Shown here piece by piece: positions 22,958 to 33,564 of a stretch of DNA of 64,000 nucleotides; the first letter of the stretch is position 1; each line of letters starts with the position of its first letter. The notes below the pieces were generated by a model. The model ran no database searches, was not told the DNA's origin, and saw nothing but the letters and a program-made list of their open reading frames with translations. The stretch covers positions 123,788,295 to 123,852,294 of the forward strand of contig NC_035443.2 of NCBI RefSeq assembly GCF_002127325.2, given 5' to 3'. This DNA is from Helianthus annuus. Taxonomy: Eukaryota > Streptophyta > Magnoliopsida > Asterales > Asteraceae. The translations under genes and the position numbers were made by a program.

Positions 22958-23819
22958 CTAGGTTATAACCCCGTGTATTACACGGGTTGAATAAATGAAT
23001 TTTATATATACCAAATAATAAAACATTATTTTTTTAAAAGCCTCCTTTATTACACGGGTTAAAGAAATATATTTTTATATATTAAATAATAAAATAAGTT
23101 ATATCTATAAGAACTATATGTATTGTACGGGTTGAATAAATGTAATATTATATACCAAATAATAAAAAATATATCTTTAAAACCATTGTATTACACGAGT
23201 TGAATAAATGTAATATTGTTTACCAAATAATAAAAAAAAGTTATATTTTTAAAAACCCCCGTGTATTACATGGGTTGAATAAATATGATTTTATATACCA
23301 AATAATAAAAAAATATATTTAACAAAACTAACGGATTTTTTTATATTTAAATTAGGATAAGATTGAATATTAATCTGAACGGATTTTTTATATTTAAAGT
23401 AGGATAAGACTGAATATTAATCTTTATTTATTTAGTTAATATAAGATTGAAAAATCATATGATTGAATAGGTGGGAGATTGTATGATGATAAATCGGTTA
23501 ACCGTACCGAATGATAAAGATAATAGTGATTGTTGACCAAATTAATTAATCGAATTTAACAGAAACATTTGTGATGTTAGGTGGATTTTTTTTAATTATT
23601 TGAAAGTTATCCGTATTAATTATTATTAGATTTGATTAAAAATAATAAAAATTTGTATTAGATTAGATTTTAGATTTGATTAAATATTATTAGTAATAAA
23701 AATTTGTATTAATTTAGATTAAATATTATTATTATTATTAATATTATAATAATTTTAATCAATTAAATGAGAGAATGACAAGTGTCCCAAAATAAGTTTC
23801 TTTTATTATATAGTATAGA
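22958..23819 (-). mobile_element. Short non-autonomous Helitron
   Basis: Read on the minus strand, it begins TCTATACTATATAATA at 23819 and ends CTAG at 22958. A hairpin CCCGTGTAATACACGGG (22970-22986) lies a few bases before the end. It sits between A and T (A on the 5' side at 23820, T on the 3' side at 22957), as Helitrons do, with no target duplication. The 3' half repeats the hairpin motif about five times. No Rep/helicase gene (862 bp). Confidence 0.85.
22970..23300 (-). repeat. Tandem array of Helitron 3' hairpin units
   Basis: About five units of 70-85 bp, each with a variant of CCGTGTATTACACGG followed by GTTGAATAAAT and ACCAAATAATAAAA. Later units have degraded stems. Confidence 0.8.
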
Positions 23820-24085
23820 TTTTTTTTTAAAAGAAATGGTTTGTGTGGAGCCCTACATGGACCAACACATAAGAAAGTACCAAGTGTAGTACCCGTGTAA
23901 TCACACGGGTAGGTTTAGTAATGATCAAAATCATATACTAAAAAACAGATTATAATATATCATTTAAATTTTGGTCTTTATTTCTATATCTTTATAAAGT
24001 AATGTTGAAGACAGTATGTGTGACCACACGGGTAGTTTTAATAACCATCGAAATAGATTATAATACATCATTTAAATTGTTTATA

Positions 24086-25412
24086 GAGAAAAATGACCGG
24101 ATAGTCCCTGTGGTTTCGCCTTTTTTCACCTATAGTCCCCAACTTTCTAAAACTATCTGAATAGTCCCCGAGTTTTCATTTTTTGTTCCCGGATAGTCAC
24201 TGGGTCTAACTTCAGTTACTTTTCTCTGTTAAAATGATGTGAAATGACAAAAATACCCTTTTCTTAAAAGGCCAAACCACAGGGACTATCCGAGCATTTT
24301 TCTCTTTTTATTTATAAAACCCCACCACCACACTTCATCTTCAACCTCCACCCACCATCACCCTCCTCCACCCTCCACCATCACCCTCTCTCTCTCCCTC
24401 TCCAATTCCGGCAAAAGTTCGGCGACTCACGGTGGAACCAGGGTTTTCCGGCCGTTTTTCATGGTGGAACCAGGGTGTACCCCCTTAAACCGAACCTCCC
24501 GAGACCTTTTCCAGCGTCGGTTTTCCGATTCGAGCTGCGGGGATGACACTTTCAGCTCCGGCAGCCGCGTTTCAACAGGTTCACTCCGGTAACATCTGAA
24601 CTCATCATCTTCTTCATCTCATTTTTCATTAGATCCTTTTGGATCCACCCCTTTTCTGGTTCCTTACGTGATTTACAGGTGGTGTCGATAGCGGTGGTCG
24701 ATGGAGACGACGATGGTAGACGGTGGTGGCGTTCCGGCAACAGCAGTGCCGCTCACGGCGGCTTTGGTTCATACGGGCTTCAAGTTTTGGTTTCATCTAG
24801 TTCAACTCAGGGTCTCGTCGGTCCAGGTTTAGAGTCTCGGCTCGTGTCTCGGTTTGATACTAGGTTCAGTTTCTACTCCGATCAGATTCAATGTTCGGTT
24901 CCAGTTCGAGTCTCGGTTCAGTTTCTGACAAGTGATTCCGGTGCAGGTTAGTCTTGGTTCAGGTTTTAGTTTTGAGTTTACTCGGTTCAGTCTCCGGTCA
25001 GTTTCATTTTAGTCATTTTTGTTCGATTCGTTGCAGTGGTGGTGACTCCGGCTTGAGTGGTGATTCGGTTCAGTTTAGGTCTTGGTGCAACTCGGTTCGG
25101 TTCAGGCTCGGGTTGATGGTGGAGGGTGGAGGAGGGTGATGGTGGGTGGAGGTTGAAGATGAAGTGTGGTGGTGGGGTTTTATAAATAAAAATGAATCAG
25201 ATGCCCTGATGGTCCCTGTGGTTTCGCCTTTTAAGAAAAGGATATTTTTGTTATTTCACATCATTTTAACAGAGAAAAGTGATTGAAGTTAGACCCAGGG
25301 ACTATCCGTGAACAAAAAATGAAAACTTGGGGACTATTCAGGTAGTTTTAGAAAGTTGGGGACTATAGGTGAAAAAAGGCGAAACCACAGGGATTATCCG
25401 GGCATTTTTCTC
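24086..25412. mobile_element. Mutator-like element (MULE), possible Pack-MULE
   Basis: Long terminal inverted repeats of about 290 bp (24086-24375 and 25121-25412) begin GAGAAAAATG and contain GGTTTCGCC and TAGTCCC words. Perfect 9-bp target duplications TTGTTTATA flank it (24077-24085 and 25413-25421), diagnostic of Mutator. The 750-bp centre is GC-rich compared with its surroundings, holds an ORF at 24679-24951 and lacks transposase. GC-rich cargo of this kind is typical of captured host sequence, but I do not recognise the source. Confidence 0.9.
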
Positions 25413-25421
25413 TTGTTTATA

Positions 25422-26159
25422 TTTAGTTCATGTTTGATATAGAAATTAGCTAACTAACTCAAAATTTCTTGTCTAAACTGAAAGCATGACCTAATTTTAT
25501 ATTGTCTAATAATTAAAGCCTGACCTAATTCAAATAACCAAATGTTATTAAACAGTTCAATAAAGCCCCTTATATTTGATCCAATTAAGCTTACTAATGG
25601 ATTAGATTTTGTAGGCCCGTTAAAACCCTTCTATCAAATATGGATTAGATTAGTTAAAGACATGTATGAAATGTCCTTAATACCCTTATCCCTTAATATC
25701 CCTTAATATTCCCTTAATACCCGTAACATAGGCAGATTTACATCAGATTATAATATATCATTTAAATTTTGGTCTTTAGTTCTATTCATACTATATTAGC
25801 CCATGTTTTATAGATAAGTATTATTTTAGTTTAATCTTTTCTAATTAATTTATATATAATCCTCCTACTAAATATTATTTAGTTTAATTTCTTATGGATA
25901 ATTATTTTTTAGTTTAATCTCCTTGTCATCATCACACTTCTCCAAAAATGCAACTTGACTGTTATAAGTTGTATGAAATGACTAACATCATCATCGATCA
26001 TTATCATCGTCACACTTCTCCAAAAATCTCCAAATATCTCTCTCAACTCTCAACATTCAACACAGATCTTCATCATCTTCATCCAGCTTCATTATCTTCA
26101 TCCATCTTCATCTTGAAAACAGAGGTTTGAATCATCATCTTATCTATATATATATTTGA
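25422..26159. other. Gene-free region with Helitron-like repeat pieces
   Basis: The segment ATTATAATATATCATTTAAATT (split here: ATTATAATATATC, then ATTTAAATT) at about 25747 repeats that at about 23950 and, in part, 24058. The ORF at 25948-26130 is low complexity (TCATC-rich). Confidence 0.4.
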
Positions 26160-26640
26160 TATTTGTGATGTTTTTGTAAAAAACAGAGGGTTGATTTGGG
26201 TATTTTGTTTTAGTTTTTGATAATGATAATCTGAATGCCGCATGATGATGATGATAATCAGTTTTTTGTGAATGTTTTTTTTGAAAAAACAGAGGGTTGA
26301 TTTGGGTATTTAGGTTTCAATTTTTGATAATGATAATCTGAATGCCGCATGATGATGATGATGATAATTAGTTATTTGTGAATCAGGTTTTGATAATCAG
26401 TTTTTGATAATCAGTTATTTGATAATCAGTTTTTGATAATCAGTTCTTTGATAATCTGAATGCCGCATGATGATGATAATCACTTATTTGTGAATGGGTT
26501 GATTTGGGTATTTGATTTTAGTTTTCAGGTTTGTTTGTTCTGTTTTTGTTCTGTTTTGGTTCTGTTTTGTTCTGTTTGTTTGTTTTGTTTTTGTTCTGCT
26601 TTGTTATGTTTGTTTGTTTTGTTTTGAAAAAACAGAGGGT
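26160..26640. repeat. Imperfect tandem repeat, about 105 bp units, plus TGTTCTGTTT array
   Basis: The phrase GATAATCTGAATGCCGCATG occurs at about 26225, 26331 and 26451, each followed by ATGATGATG. CAGAGGGTTGATTTGGGTAT precedes two of them. 26530-26620 is a TTTGTTCTG simple array. Confidence 0.75.
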
Positions 26641-26818
26641 TGATTTGTTTTGCTTTGTTCAGGTTTGTTTGTGATGTTTTTTTGTGAAACTTTTGTATAG
26701 AATGGCTGTGGATGTAAAGATACGCAAAACACCAACTACGAAGGCGAGAACACTTGACAACCTCCTAGAAGATAGTACGGTGCACATAAGGAAGTGATTG
26801 ATCAAAACGATCAATTGC

Positions 26819-26985
26819 ATATGAATGAATACAACCCCAGTGGCAGATATGTAATTACCGAGCTCTGGAATTTCAAGGAAAATCGAAGAGCTACACTGGT
26901 GTTATATTCATTCATATGAATGAATATAACCCAAGTGGCAGATATGTAATTAGCTACACTGGGGTTATATTCATTCATATCTGCT
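26819..26985. repeat. Cluster of palindromic and inverted copies of one motif
   Basis: A perfect 30-bp palindrome occupies 26901-26930, centred on CATATG. The same arm (GAATATAACCC...GTGGCAGATATGTAATTA) is present at about 26823, 26921 and, inverted, at about 26962. Together these allow alternative cruciform or hairpin forms. Confidence 0.8.
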
Positions 26986-28020
26986 ACCTTCCGAAGTGCA
27001 CCCGTCAGTAAAGATCCACAATTGCTTGTGGTGGTGTGACGTTTTGTCTCTGTATTGTATGTTACAGTCTTTTGTTATCGAGTCTGCAAGTTCCGTCAAG
27101 TCTACGAAGTTGGTATGACGTTTTGTCTCTGTATTGTATGTATTAAAACTTTACATTTAATATACAATTTAGGCTTTAATAATTTGTTATAAAAATATTA
27201 ATAATGCCAATACAACTTTCATCAACAACTCTCCTTAAATATCAGGTTATGTGAATGATATGAAAGAACCAACTGGATCAACTTTTTCAGTAATAAGCAA
27301 CTCTTCCGGAAGATGTCCTCATTTCATCAGTTACAATAGATAAATCAACATTCAATGAATGATTAATAGTTATAAGAAAACTTTATACAGCATACAGTTT
27401 GTAATATTTGTTAATGGGTTGCTCTCAATGTTATGATTTGACGATTCAAGTTGTGTGATCATTGAAGATACAAACAATGATAGATTGGTGAATTATACTT
27501 AGTGTTGTTAAAACACTGTTTTGAAAACACTTTTGGCTTAAAACATTAGTTTCAAACACTGTCCTTAAATCAACAGTAGTTTCAAACAGTGTTAACCCAA
27601 AAGTGGTTTCAAAACATATCATTAACAACAGTATTTTAACCGAACAATGGTTTAAATTGTTTGCGTTTAGTTATATATCTCTATAAAATAGTATGTTAAA
27701 GACAGTTTATTTGAAAATTGATTATAAAAAATGATCAACTCATAAATGATCAGAAGATCAAAGGGTAAAAGGGAGGTTATTATAACAAACCCTCACACTC
27801 TCAACAGAGTTTCATTCACTTGATCAAAACACAATATACTAAACGCCTCAGATTTGTTATCGCAAGTTGTTGTCGAAAACAGCAATGCCTGCAATCAACG
27901 TTTCATGTTTCAAATACATACTGAATTGCCTTACATAATGAAAGGGTGTAAACTCCCTCAAAGACTTAAGAAAAGAGCCAAAATGATTCAAAGAACCTTA
28001 CTTGCAATGGAGGTAGAAGA
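26986..28020. other. Gene-free region
   Basis: A duplicated phrase TATGACGTTTTGTCTCTGTA lies at about 27112, with a shorter version at about 27036. 27500-27650 is rich in ACTGTTTTGAAAC/CAGTGGTTTCAAA words like those of the copia LTR at 62570. The 63-codon ORF at 27854-28045 has no family I recognise. Confidence 0.35.
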
Positions 28021-28021
28021 T

Positions 28022-28191
28022 AGGTGTGTTATTACTCATGTTTAAGATAACCACTTCCGCAACAAAGAGTTTCTTCTTATTACGTGAACCTGTATCATCT
28101 GAACCGTTTTGACCCATCCTTTGTGTCTTCCTCTCTTCTTGCTCACATGAACACGAAAGAGGTTATCTTGAACATGAATAATAACACACCT
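28022..28191. repeat. Inverted repeat with 31-bp arms
   Basis: The arms 28022-28052 and 28161-28191 match at 29 of 31 positions, with about 108 bp between. The left arm is the end of the ORF at 27854-28045, so the right arm is an inverted copy of that end. Confidence 0.8.
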
Positions 28192-28376
28192 ATAAAACAA
28201 TGTTAAAAAAAGTATGTGTTAGTATTATAAGCTTATTAACAAATGAGACCATATTAATTTAATATTTAACATCATGATAACCAAGAGGCAATCTTCGTAT
28301 AGTCTGAAACATAAAGCATCCTTGAACATGGGTCATCGGCCAAATCAAATACTAAAAAGCAGATTATATCCCTGCA

Positions 28377-28689
28377 TGAAAAACAAAATCGATAAATTTA
28401 AGGAAAATGATTTTGAAAGATGATAACCCAACAGTAGAGGATCTAATTCTACAACTTCGATAAATGCAAGGGTGTTCTCAAATAATGGTTCATAGATGTT
28501 TTGAAAACCAACAAAGAATGACAAATGTCCACAGTGCTGCTTCGTTGGACATTTGTCGGTCTTCAAACATCTAGGGAGCATTATTTGAAAACACACCTAA
28601 ATTTACCAAAGCTGTAGAATTAGATCCTCCATTATTGCGTTATCATCTTTCAATCACATTTTCCCTAAATTTATCAATTCTGTTTTTCA
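28377..28689. repeat. Long imperfect foldback (arms about 150 bp)
   Basis: The two halves are roughly 85% inverted matches along their length, meeting near 28533, where GACAAATGTCC and GGACATTTGTC bracket the loop. No TIR-plus-TSD signature is evident. It could be an inverted gene duplication or a foldback element. Confidence 0.85.
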
Positions 28690-29189
28690 TACCTCCCAAA
28701 GCCACCTATCCGCCTGCAAAGAGATCGAAATGAATGTGAAATGATTTGAGATAGGTTTTTTAGTGAGAGAGAGATAGAGAAGAAAAGAGGGCGGTTTAAT
28801 TCCCTGGCATTTATTAAGCCCTTCTCTATTCTCTATTTTAAATTTCAAATTTCAAAATTCAAATTATATCTCTATCTATATTAATATAATATAGAAGATA
28901 GATTTATAATTAATATAATATAGAAGATAGATTTATAAATATACAAAAGGGAATAATGACATCAACATTAACATGTGACATACCTTAGGAGTTGACACAT
29001 TCATGAGTATCTAATGCCCAAAATTACTCAAAGCCCTAAATAATATGACTGCAAGCGTAATAATTTAAAATCAAATGCAAAACTAATGAATTGAACTTAA
29101 CGACACGCTTATAAAAAACTCTAAAAATTATAAAAAAGAAAAAAAAACTAATGAATAATCAAGACATCATGTTTCGAATATAGGATTAA
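28690..29189. other. Gene-free AT-rich region
   Basis: 28925-28990 resembles 37800-37860 (ATGACATCA...TTAGGA.TTGACAC), the segment just inside the putative Helitron 5' end. A 32-bp tandem repeat of TAATATAATATAGAAGATAG lies at about 28880-28940. Confidence 0.45.
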
Positions 29190-29695
29190 CTTCTAACGCT
29201 GGGTGACATTCCATTCCTACCTGTTTTCAAACCACTGTTTTAACCCAACAGTGGTTTCAAACATCTGTTTTCTCCACAAACCACTGTTTTAAAGTGAAAA
29301 CAATGGATCATTTTAACTATAAGTGGATAGCTTTATCAGTGGATATAACACTGATTTTGAACAACAGTGCTTATCAAGAATATAAGAGAACAGGGGTTGA
29401 CTTTCAGCAGTGGACAATATTTAGAAAACAGATGTTTGAGCACAACAGTAGTTAGGGGTAAGGAAATGGTCTTTAGCAGCACTTGACTTAGGGCAGTAGA
29501 TTAAATAGCAGCACTTTGTCTTCAGCAGTTGTTGTACATAAGCAGTACTTAATGGACAGCAGTTGTAGTATACAAACAGTGGATGAGGGGCATCAGATGT
29601 TATAACCACTTTCAAGGGGAAAGTCTAATGCAAACAGCTGCTTATGATGAATCCACTGATGTGAACCAGTTTTAGCTCTTATTATCTGTACCTCT
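29190..29695 (-). mobile_element. Partial copia LTR, same family as 62570-63392
   Basis: Read on the minus strand from about 29693, GAGGTACAGATAAT followed by CACATCAGTGGA, then AAGCAGCTG and dense ACTGCTG/CAGTGG words, parallels the first 250 bp of the LTR at 62570. Only the U3-like part is present. The ORF at 29421-29615 is a product of these repeats. Confidence 0.65.
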
Positions 29696-30543
29696 TTAAT
29701 AAAATAAGAAATTAAATTAGAGTTATTTAAAGAGCTACTCACCCTTTGTGCAGATATACCTTTTGATTCTAGCGGTCCAGCTCAATTACTTTGTTTGCAT
29801 CAGAACTGCTCCAAAACTAATGTGGAATGTGTGAACACCTGCCACACATATAAACAGAAGTGGTAAAAAAGGGTTAACTACACCAAAATGTAACAAATTT
29901 TAGCTGTTTGTAGCGAATTATATTCATATTCCTTATGGTTTTAACATTTTAAATACACCAATAAGTACTGAACTTACCATGTATTGCCTCATAAGCATGA
30001 GATGAATACGTGATCAGTTTAGATGAGTCGCATACATACCATGGTACCAGTATGGGCAGAGACATTACCTACTACTCTTTTCTTCATAATACGCATACGT
30101 ATTCGACATCCTTTTTCCGAATATTTTGTTTGTCCAAAAATGTTTTTTCCTTTTTTTCTAATTTAATTCAGTACTCTTAAGATTATTTTAGGATTTGGCC
30201 TGACATGACGTTACGCAAAAACATACCAAACGGATACGGCTCGACAGTCTCCAGCATTCGCTACCACAAGAAGCCTGCACATAAACAAAGCATTTATGGG
30301 GTGTTAGGTGTTGCATCTTAAAAGTGATTATAGTGTCATCTGGTTTTTAAAACTTGTCTGACCAATTGATCAACCTGTTTGATAACCACATTGCGCACAC
30401 AACAAATGAACCGAGAATATAAGAAAAAGAATGTACCTTCCTAAAAGTAGAGCTGTCAATGTCGTAGTCCCAGTGGAGCTGCTAATGCTAGGTTCTTCTA
30501 CCAAAGTGATATTAGCTGAGCACTTACCATAACTAAAAAATGC
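29696..30543. other. Gene-free region
   Basis: No domain or terminus recognised on either strand. Short GT-AG-bounded pieces are possible in this capture-rich stretch, but none reads as a known protein. Confidence 0.3.
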
Positions 30544-31012
30544 TGAGCAGTTGTTTAGAACAGATGTTTAGTACAGATGTTTTGAACAGACGTTTAGAAC
30601 AGATGTTTAGAACAGATGTTTTGAACAGATGTCTTGAACAAATGTTTAGAACAGATGTTTAGAACAGAAGTTTTGAACAGACGTTTAGAACAGATGTTTA
30701 GAACAGATGTTTTGAACAGATGTCTTGAACAAATGTTTAGAACAGATGTTACCTGTTGTCCATCGACTACGCCTTTCGGCCTGATCTTAGGCCCTGACTC
30801 ACCCTCCTAGAACAGAAGTTTTGAACAGACGTTTAGAACGGATGTTTAGAACAGATGTTTTGAACAGATGTCTTGAACAGATGTTTAGAACAGATGTTTT
30901 GAACAGAAGTTTTGAACAGACGTTTAGAACATATGTGTAGAACAGATGTTTTGAACAGTTGTTTTGAACATATGTCTTGAACAAATGTTTAGAACAGAAG
31001 TTTTGAACAGAT
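30544..31012. repeat. Minisatellite of GAACAGATGTTTT-like units
   Basis: About 30 variant 12-14 bp units (GAACAGATGTTTA, GAACAGAAGTTTT, GAACAGACGTTTA). They have higher-order order (blocks of six to seven units recur) and are broken once by a unique 57-bp piece at about 30751-30807. Direct repeats without regular spacers, so not CRISPR. Confidence 0.9.
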
Positions 31013-31165
31013 AATAATTCAGAGAAAGATAGAGATACCAGCCATAAAAATTCAGAGAAAGATAGAGATACCAGCCTCTATACCAACAGCTTTACTACAA
31101 GAAACAGTTAATATTTGAAAGTTACAAACAAAATAGTAAAGAAAAAAACTTGACTTTATATATAC

Positions 31166-31240
31166 CTCGGCAAGGACAAGGTTAATCAGCTGCTCGGCTT
31201 TAGCGATAGCTTCTGAAGTACATGTAAGCTCAACTGCTCT
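31166..31240 (-). pseudogene. Captured exon of a KH-domain (FUBP-like) RNA-binding protein
   Basis: On the minus strand the exon reads RAVELTCTSEAIAKAEQ then LINLVLAE, and ends at a donor GTATAT at 31165. This is the last helix of a KH domain (the alpha-C helix with AEQLIN-x-VLAE), as in plant far-upstream-element-binding-like KH proteins. A CAG acceptor lies near 31241-31243. No other KH exon is recognisable nearby. The isolated exon with intact splice borders points to capture, probably by a Helitron, rather than local decay. The KH fold match is from memory, so identification of the exact parent is not possible. Confidence 0.65.
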
Positions 31241-31291
31241 GGTGAGTGATTAAGGACCATGATCCATATATTTGATAACCTTAATCGCAAA

Positions 31292-32226
31292 GCCGCCTAC
31301 GAACTCAGCCTCTCCAAACTACAAAAAATCAACAAAAATATTCAGCACGTCGATTCACAAATAATTTTAACATAAATCATTAAAAAACTGCAAAAATTCA
31401 AAGCCTATAACAGAATTGATTATCAAATAATAAATTAAAATGCCTATTACTCTTCCTTTAACCTAATTTTACTTCTATGTTACACAGATAGGGCATTATA
31501 CTCTAATCTAAATACTTAATCTCATCTAACTATTGCAACATATATCTCATCTAACTACTGAACAAAGAGCGAGCAGGAGGTCTAGGTCAGATCTTTACCT
31601 TTGTTTGTGCTTAAATGAAAAACACAACCATCGTCGCTTTGATTTCTCGTTGTTTTTGTCGACGACGATGGAGAATCGCAATGCCGCCTACGAACTCAGC
31701 CTCTCCAAACTACAAAAAATCAACAAAAATATTCAGCACGTCGATTCACAAATAATTTAAACACAAATCATTAAAAAAACATCAAAAATTCAAAGCCTAT
31801 AACAAAACTGATTATCAAATAATAAATTAAAATGCCTATAACTCTTCCTTTAACCTAATTTTACTTCTATGTTACACAGATAGGGCATTATACTCTAATC
31901 TAAATACTTAATCTCATCTAACTACTGCAACATATATCTCATCTAACTACTAAACAAAGAGCGAGCAGGAGGTCTAGGTCAGATCTTTACCTTTGTTTGT
32001 ACTTAAATGAAAAACACAACCATCGTCGCTTTGATTCCTCGTTGTTTTTGTCGACGACGATGGAGAATTGCAATGCCGCCTACGAACTCATCATATCCAA
32101 ACTACAAAAAATCAACAAAAATATTCAGCACATCGATTCACAAATAATTTAAACACAAATTATTAAAAAAACTGCAAAAATTCAAAGCCTCTAACAGAAT
32201 TGATTATCAAATAATAAATTAAAATA
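31292..32226. repeat. Tandem repeat, 391-bp period, 2.4 copies
   Basis: Copies start at 31292, 31683 and 32075 (GCCGCCTACGAACTC). The copies are very similar over 390 bp and the third is partial. Each contains an open run ENRNAAYELSLSKLQKI, so the unit may derive from a gene 5' region (an ATG in the context GACGATGGAG). Confidence 0.88.
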
Positions 32227-32939
32227 TATGTAAGCAAACTGTCCGAACCAGCTTGATGACAAATCCCTATTCTTTCCACTTCCAACAGTTCCACAAGCTT
32301 GTTAAATCCTCCATAAAGACTGTTACAGAACTTCATCAAGACTGTTACAGAACTTCAACAAATGCTTTATGTCGTAAATGGTTGGAAAATATATTTCTCT
32401 CAATTTAAAGAATCAACCTCTCATAATTCAACAAAAACAAAAACAACATTTCTGGATACAATTATTCAGATCCACAAAATCTACCACCAACAATAATGGA
32501 CACTGAAGATAGAAACAGATGAGATCGGAACAAATTTTTAGATGAGATCGGAACAAATTTTTAGAGAGAGAAAGGGATTTGGTGATGGATCGGAAAGAGA
32601 GAAAGAAGAAAGGGAAAGAGGGTGGTGGGTTTGAATCTCCTCTATCCCTGTGCACAGATATATGGTGTCTTGGGATAATAAAATGAATTCAAAATTTGAA
32701 ATTTGAAACACCCGGTTTTTTTTCCAATTGTATTAAAAAGTATACATAGTGCGATAGTATTAACCCACAATTTAAATTAGGCCAAGTGCCCAACAACAGA
32801 TTAGCAGCTTCATTCCATTTCAAATCAGCCCTATAATATATCTTATACAACTATAGTGATAGAACAAACTTTACATAGATATTTCACACAAACATATCAA
32901 AGCCATGGAATTAATTGAAAAAAAAAGTTAAAAAGAAAA
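32227..32939. other. Gene-free region
   Basis: A direct repeat of AGACTGTTACAGAACTTCA occurs at about 32317 and 32339. A TTTTTAGA(T/G)GAGATCGG duplication lies at about 32519-32565. No protein recognised. Confidence 0.4.
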
Positions 32940-32995
32940 ATTACCAATGGTTGCAATCTTCATGCCAAGTATGCAGATCAAGATATAGAATGTCT

Positions 32996-33225
32996 TCTAT
33001 CTTCATGCCAACGTGAAAGCTTTTGGCAATCCATCAAGCTGCAAACCTTTTTTCTTTCCATGTCACTTAACATTGGATGTGCCTGTTATATATCATCACT
33101 AAATATTAAATATATATACAGATTGTTGAGCTTAGAAAGAAGAAGAATACTTACTTTTAAGTAAATATTAATAGCTCTATACATTCCATCTTCTAAAACC
33201 TTTGCTTGTTCAAGAAATTTTTATT
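32996..33225 (-). pseudogene. Captured NPH3-domain fragment (two exons)
   Basis: Minus-strand exon 33225-33155 reads LEQAKVLEDGMYRAINIYLK. After a 72-bp GT-AG intron (33154-33083), exon 33082-about 32996 reads AHPMLSDMERKKVC then SLMDCQKLS. The D-G-x-YRAI-x-IYLK, AHP-x-L and MDCQKLS blocks are the C-terminal part of the NPH3 domain of BTB-NPH3 proteins, plant adaptors for CUL3 ubiquitin ligases in phototropism and auxin transport. The downstream part continues with divergent sequence. Lack of the BTB domain and the rest of NPH3, and fusion behind TXND9-like exons, identify it as a captured fragment, not a gene. Confidence 0.78.
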
Positions 33226-33564
33226 GTGTGACAACTTCTAGGACATATCCAAGATCGAATATGATTATTTTGGTAATTTTATAAAACAGTAAGATATACT
33301 TACTTGCAGCGATAGAACTCGCGATGATAGAAGTGACAAATCACCTTTTTGCTATTGGTGGCTTCACCCAAAAAGTCTCCTTCGGTTATCTCTCTGTACT
33401 CCCCGTTTCCTTTTTTAGTCAAAGATTGTCTCTTCTCAGCTTCTCTCTTTTGCAATCAAAGATCAAAACATAAACAACACTATTTTTAATTTCCATCGAT
33501 ATTCACAATTTTAGGGCCCATGAGTTTTCCCTAACGGGTTGTCATGATTTTAAGAAAGAGTCAA

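Noticed and set aside
23886..23915. Hairpin as the definite 3' end of a 14-kb Helitron reaching 37897
   Set aside because: The hairpin is right, but no CTRR end with a following T is present; left as a candidate only.
24679..25139. ORFs inside the Mutator element as genes
   Set aside because: Compositionally biased, no domain recognised; better treated as cargo.
26702..26895. Possible Helitron RPA-like fragment ([14 protein letters not shown])
   Set aside because: The short open run is suggestive but lies within an inverted-repeat cluster and I could not tie it to a known domain.
30544..31012. Possible CRISPR array
   Set aside because: Units are head-to-tail without uniform unique spacers, in a eukaryotic repeat setting.
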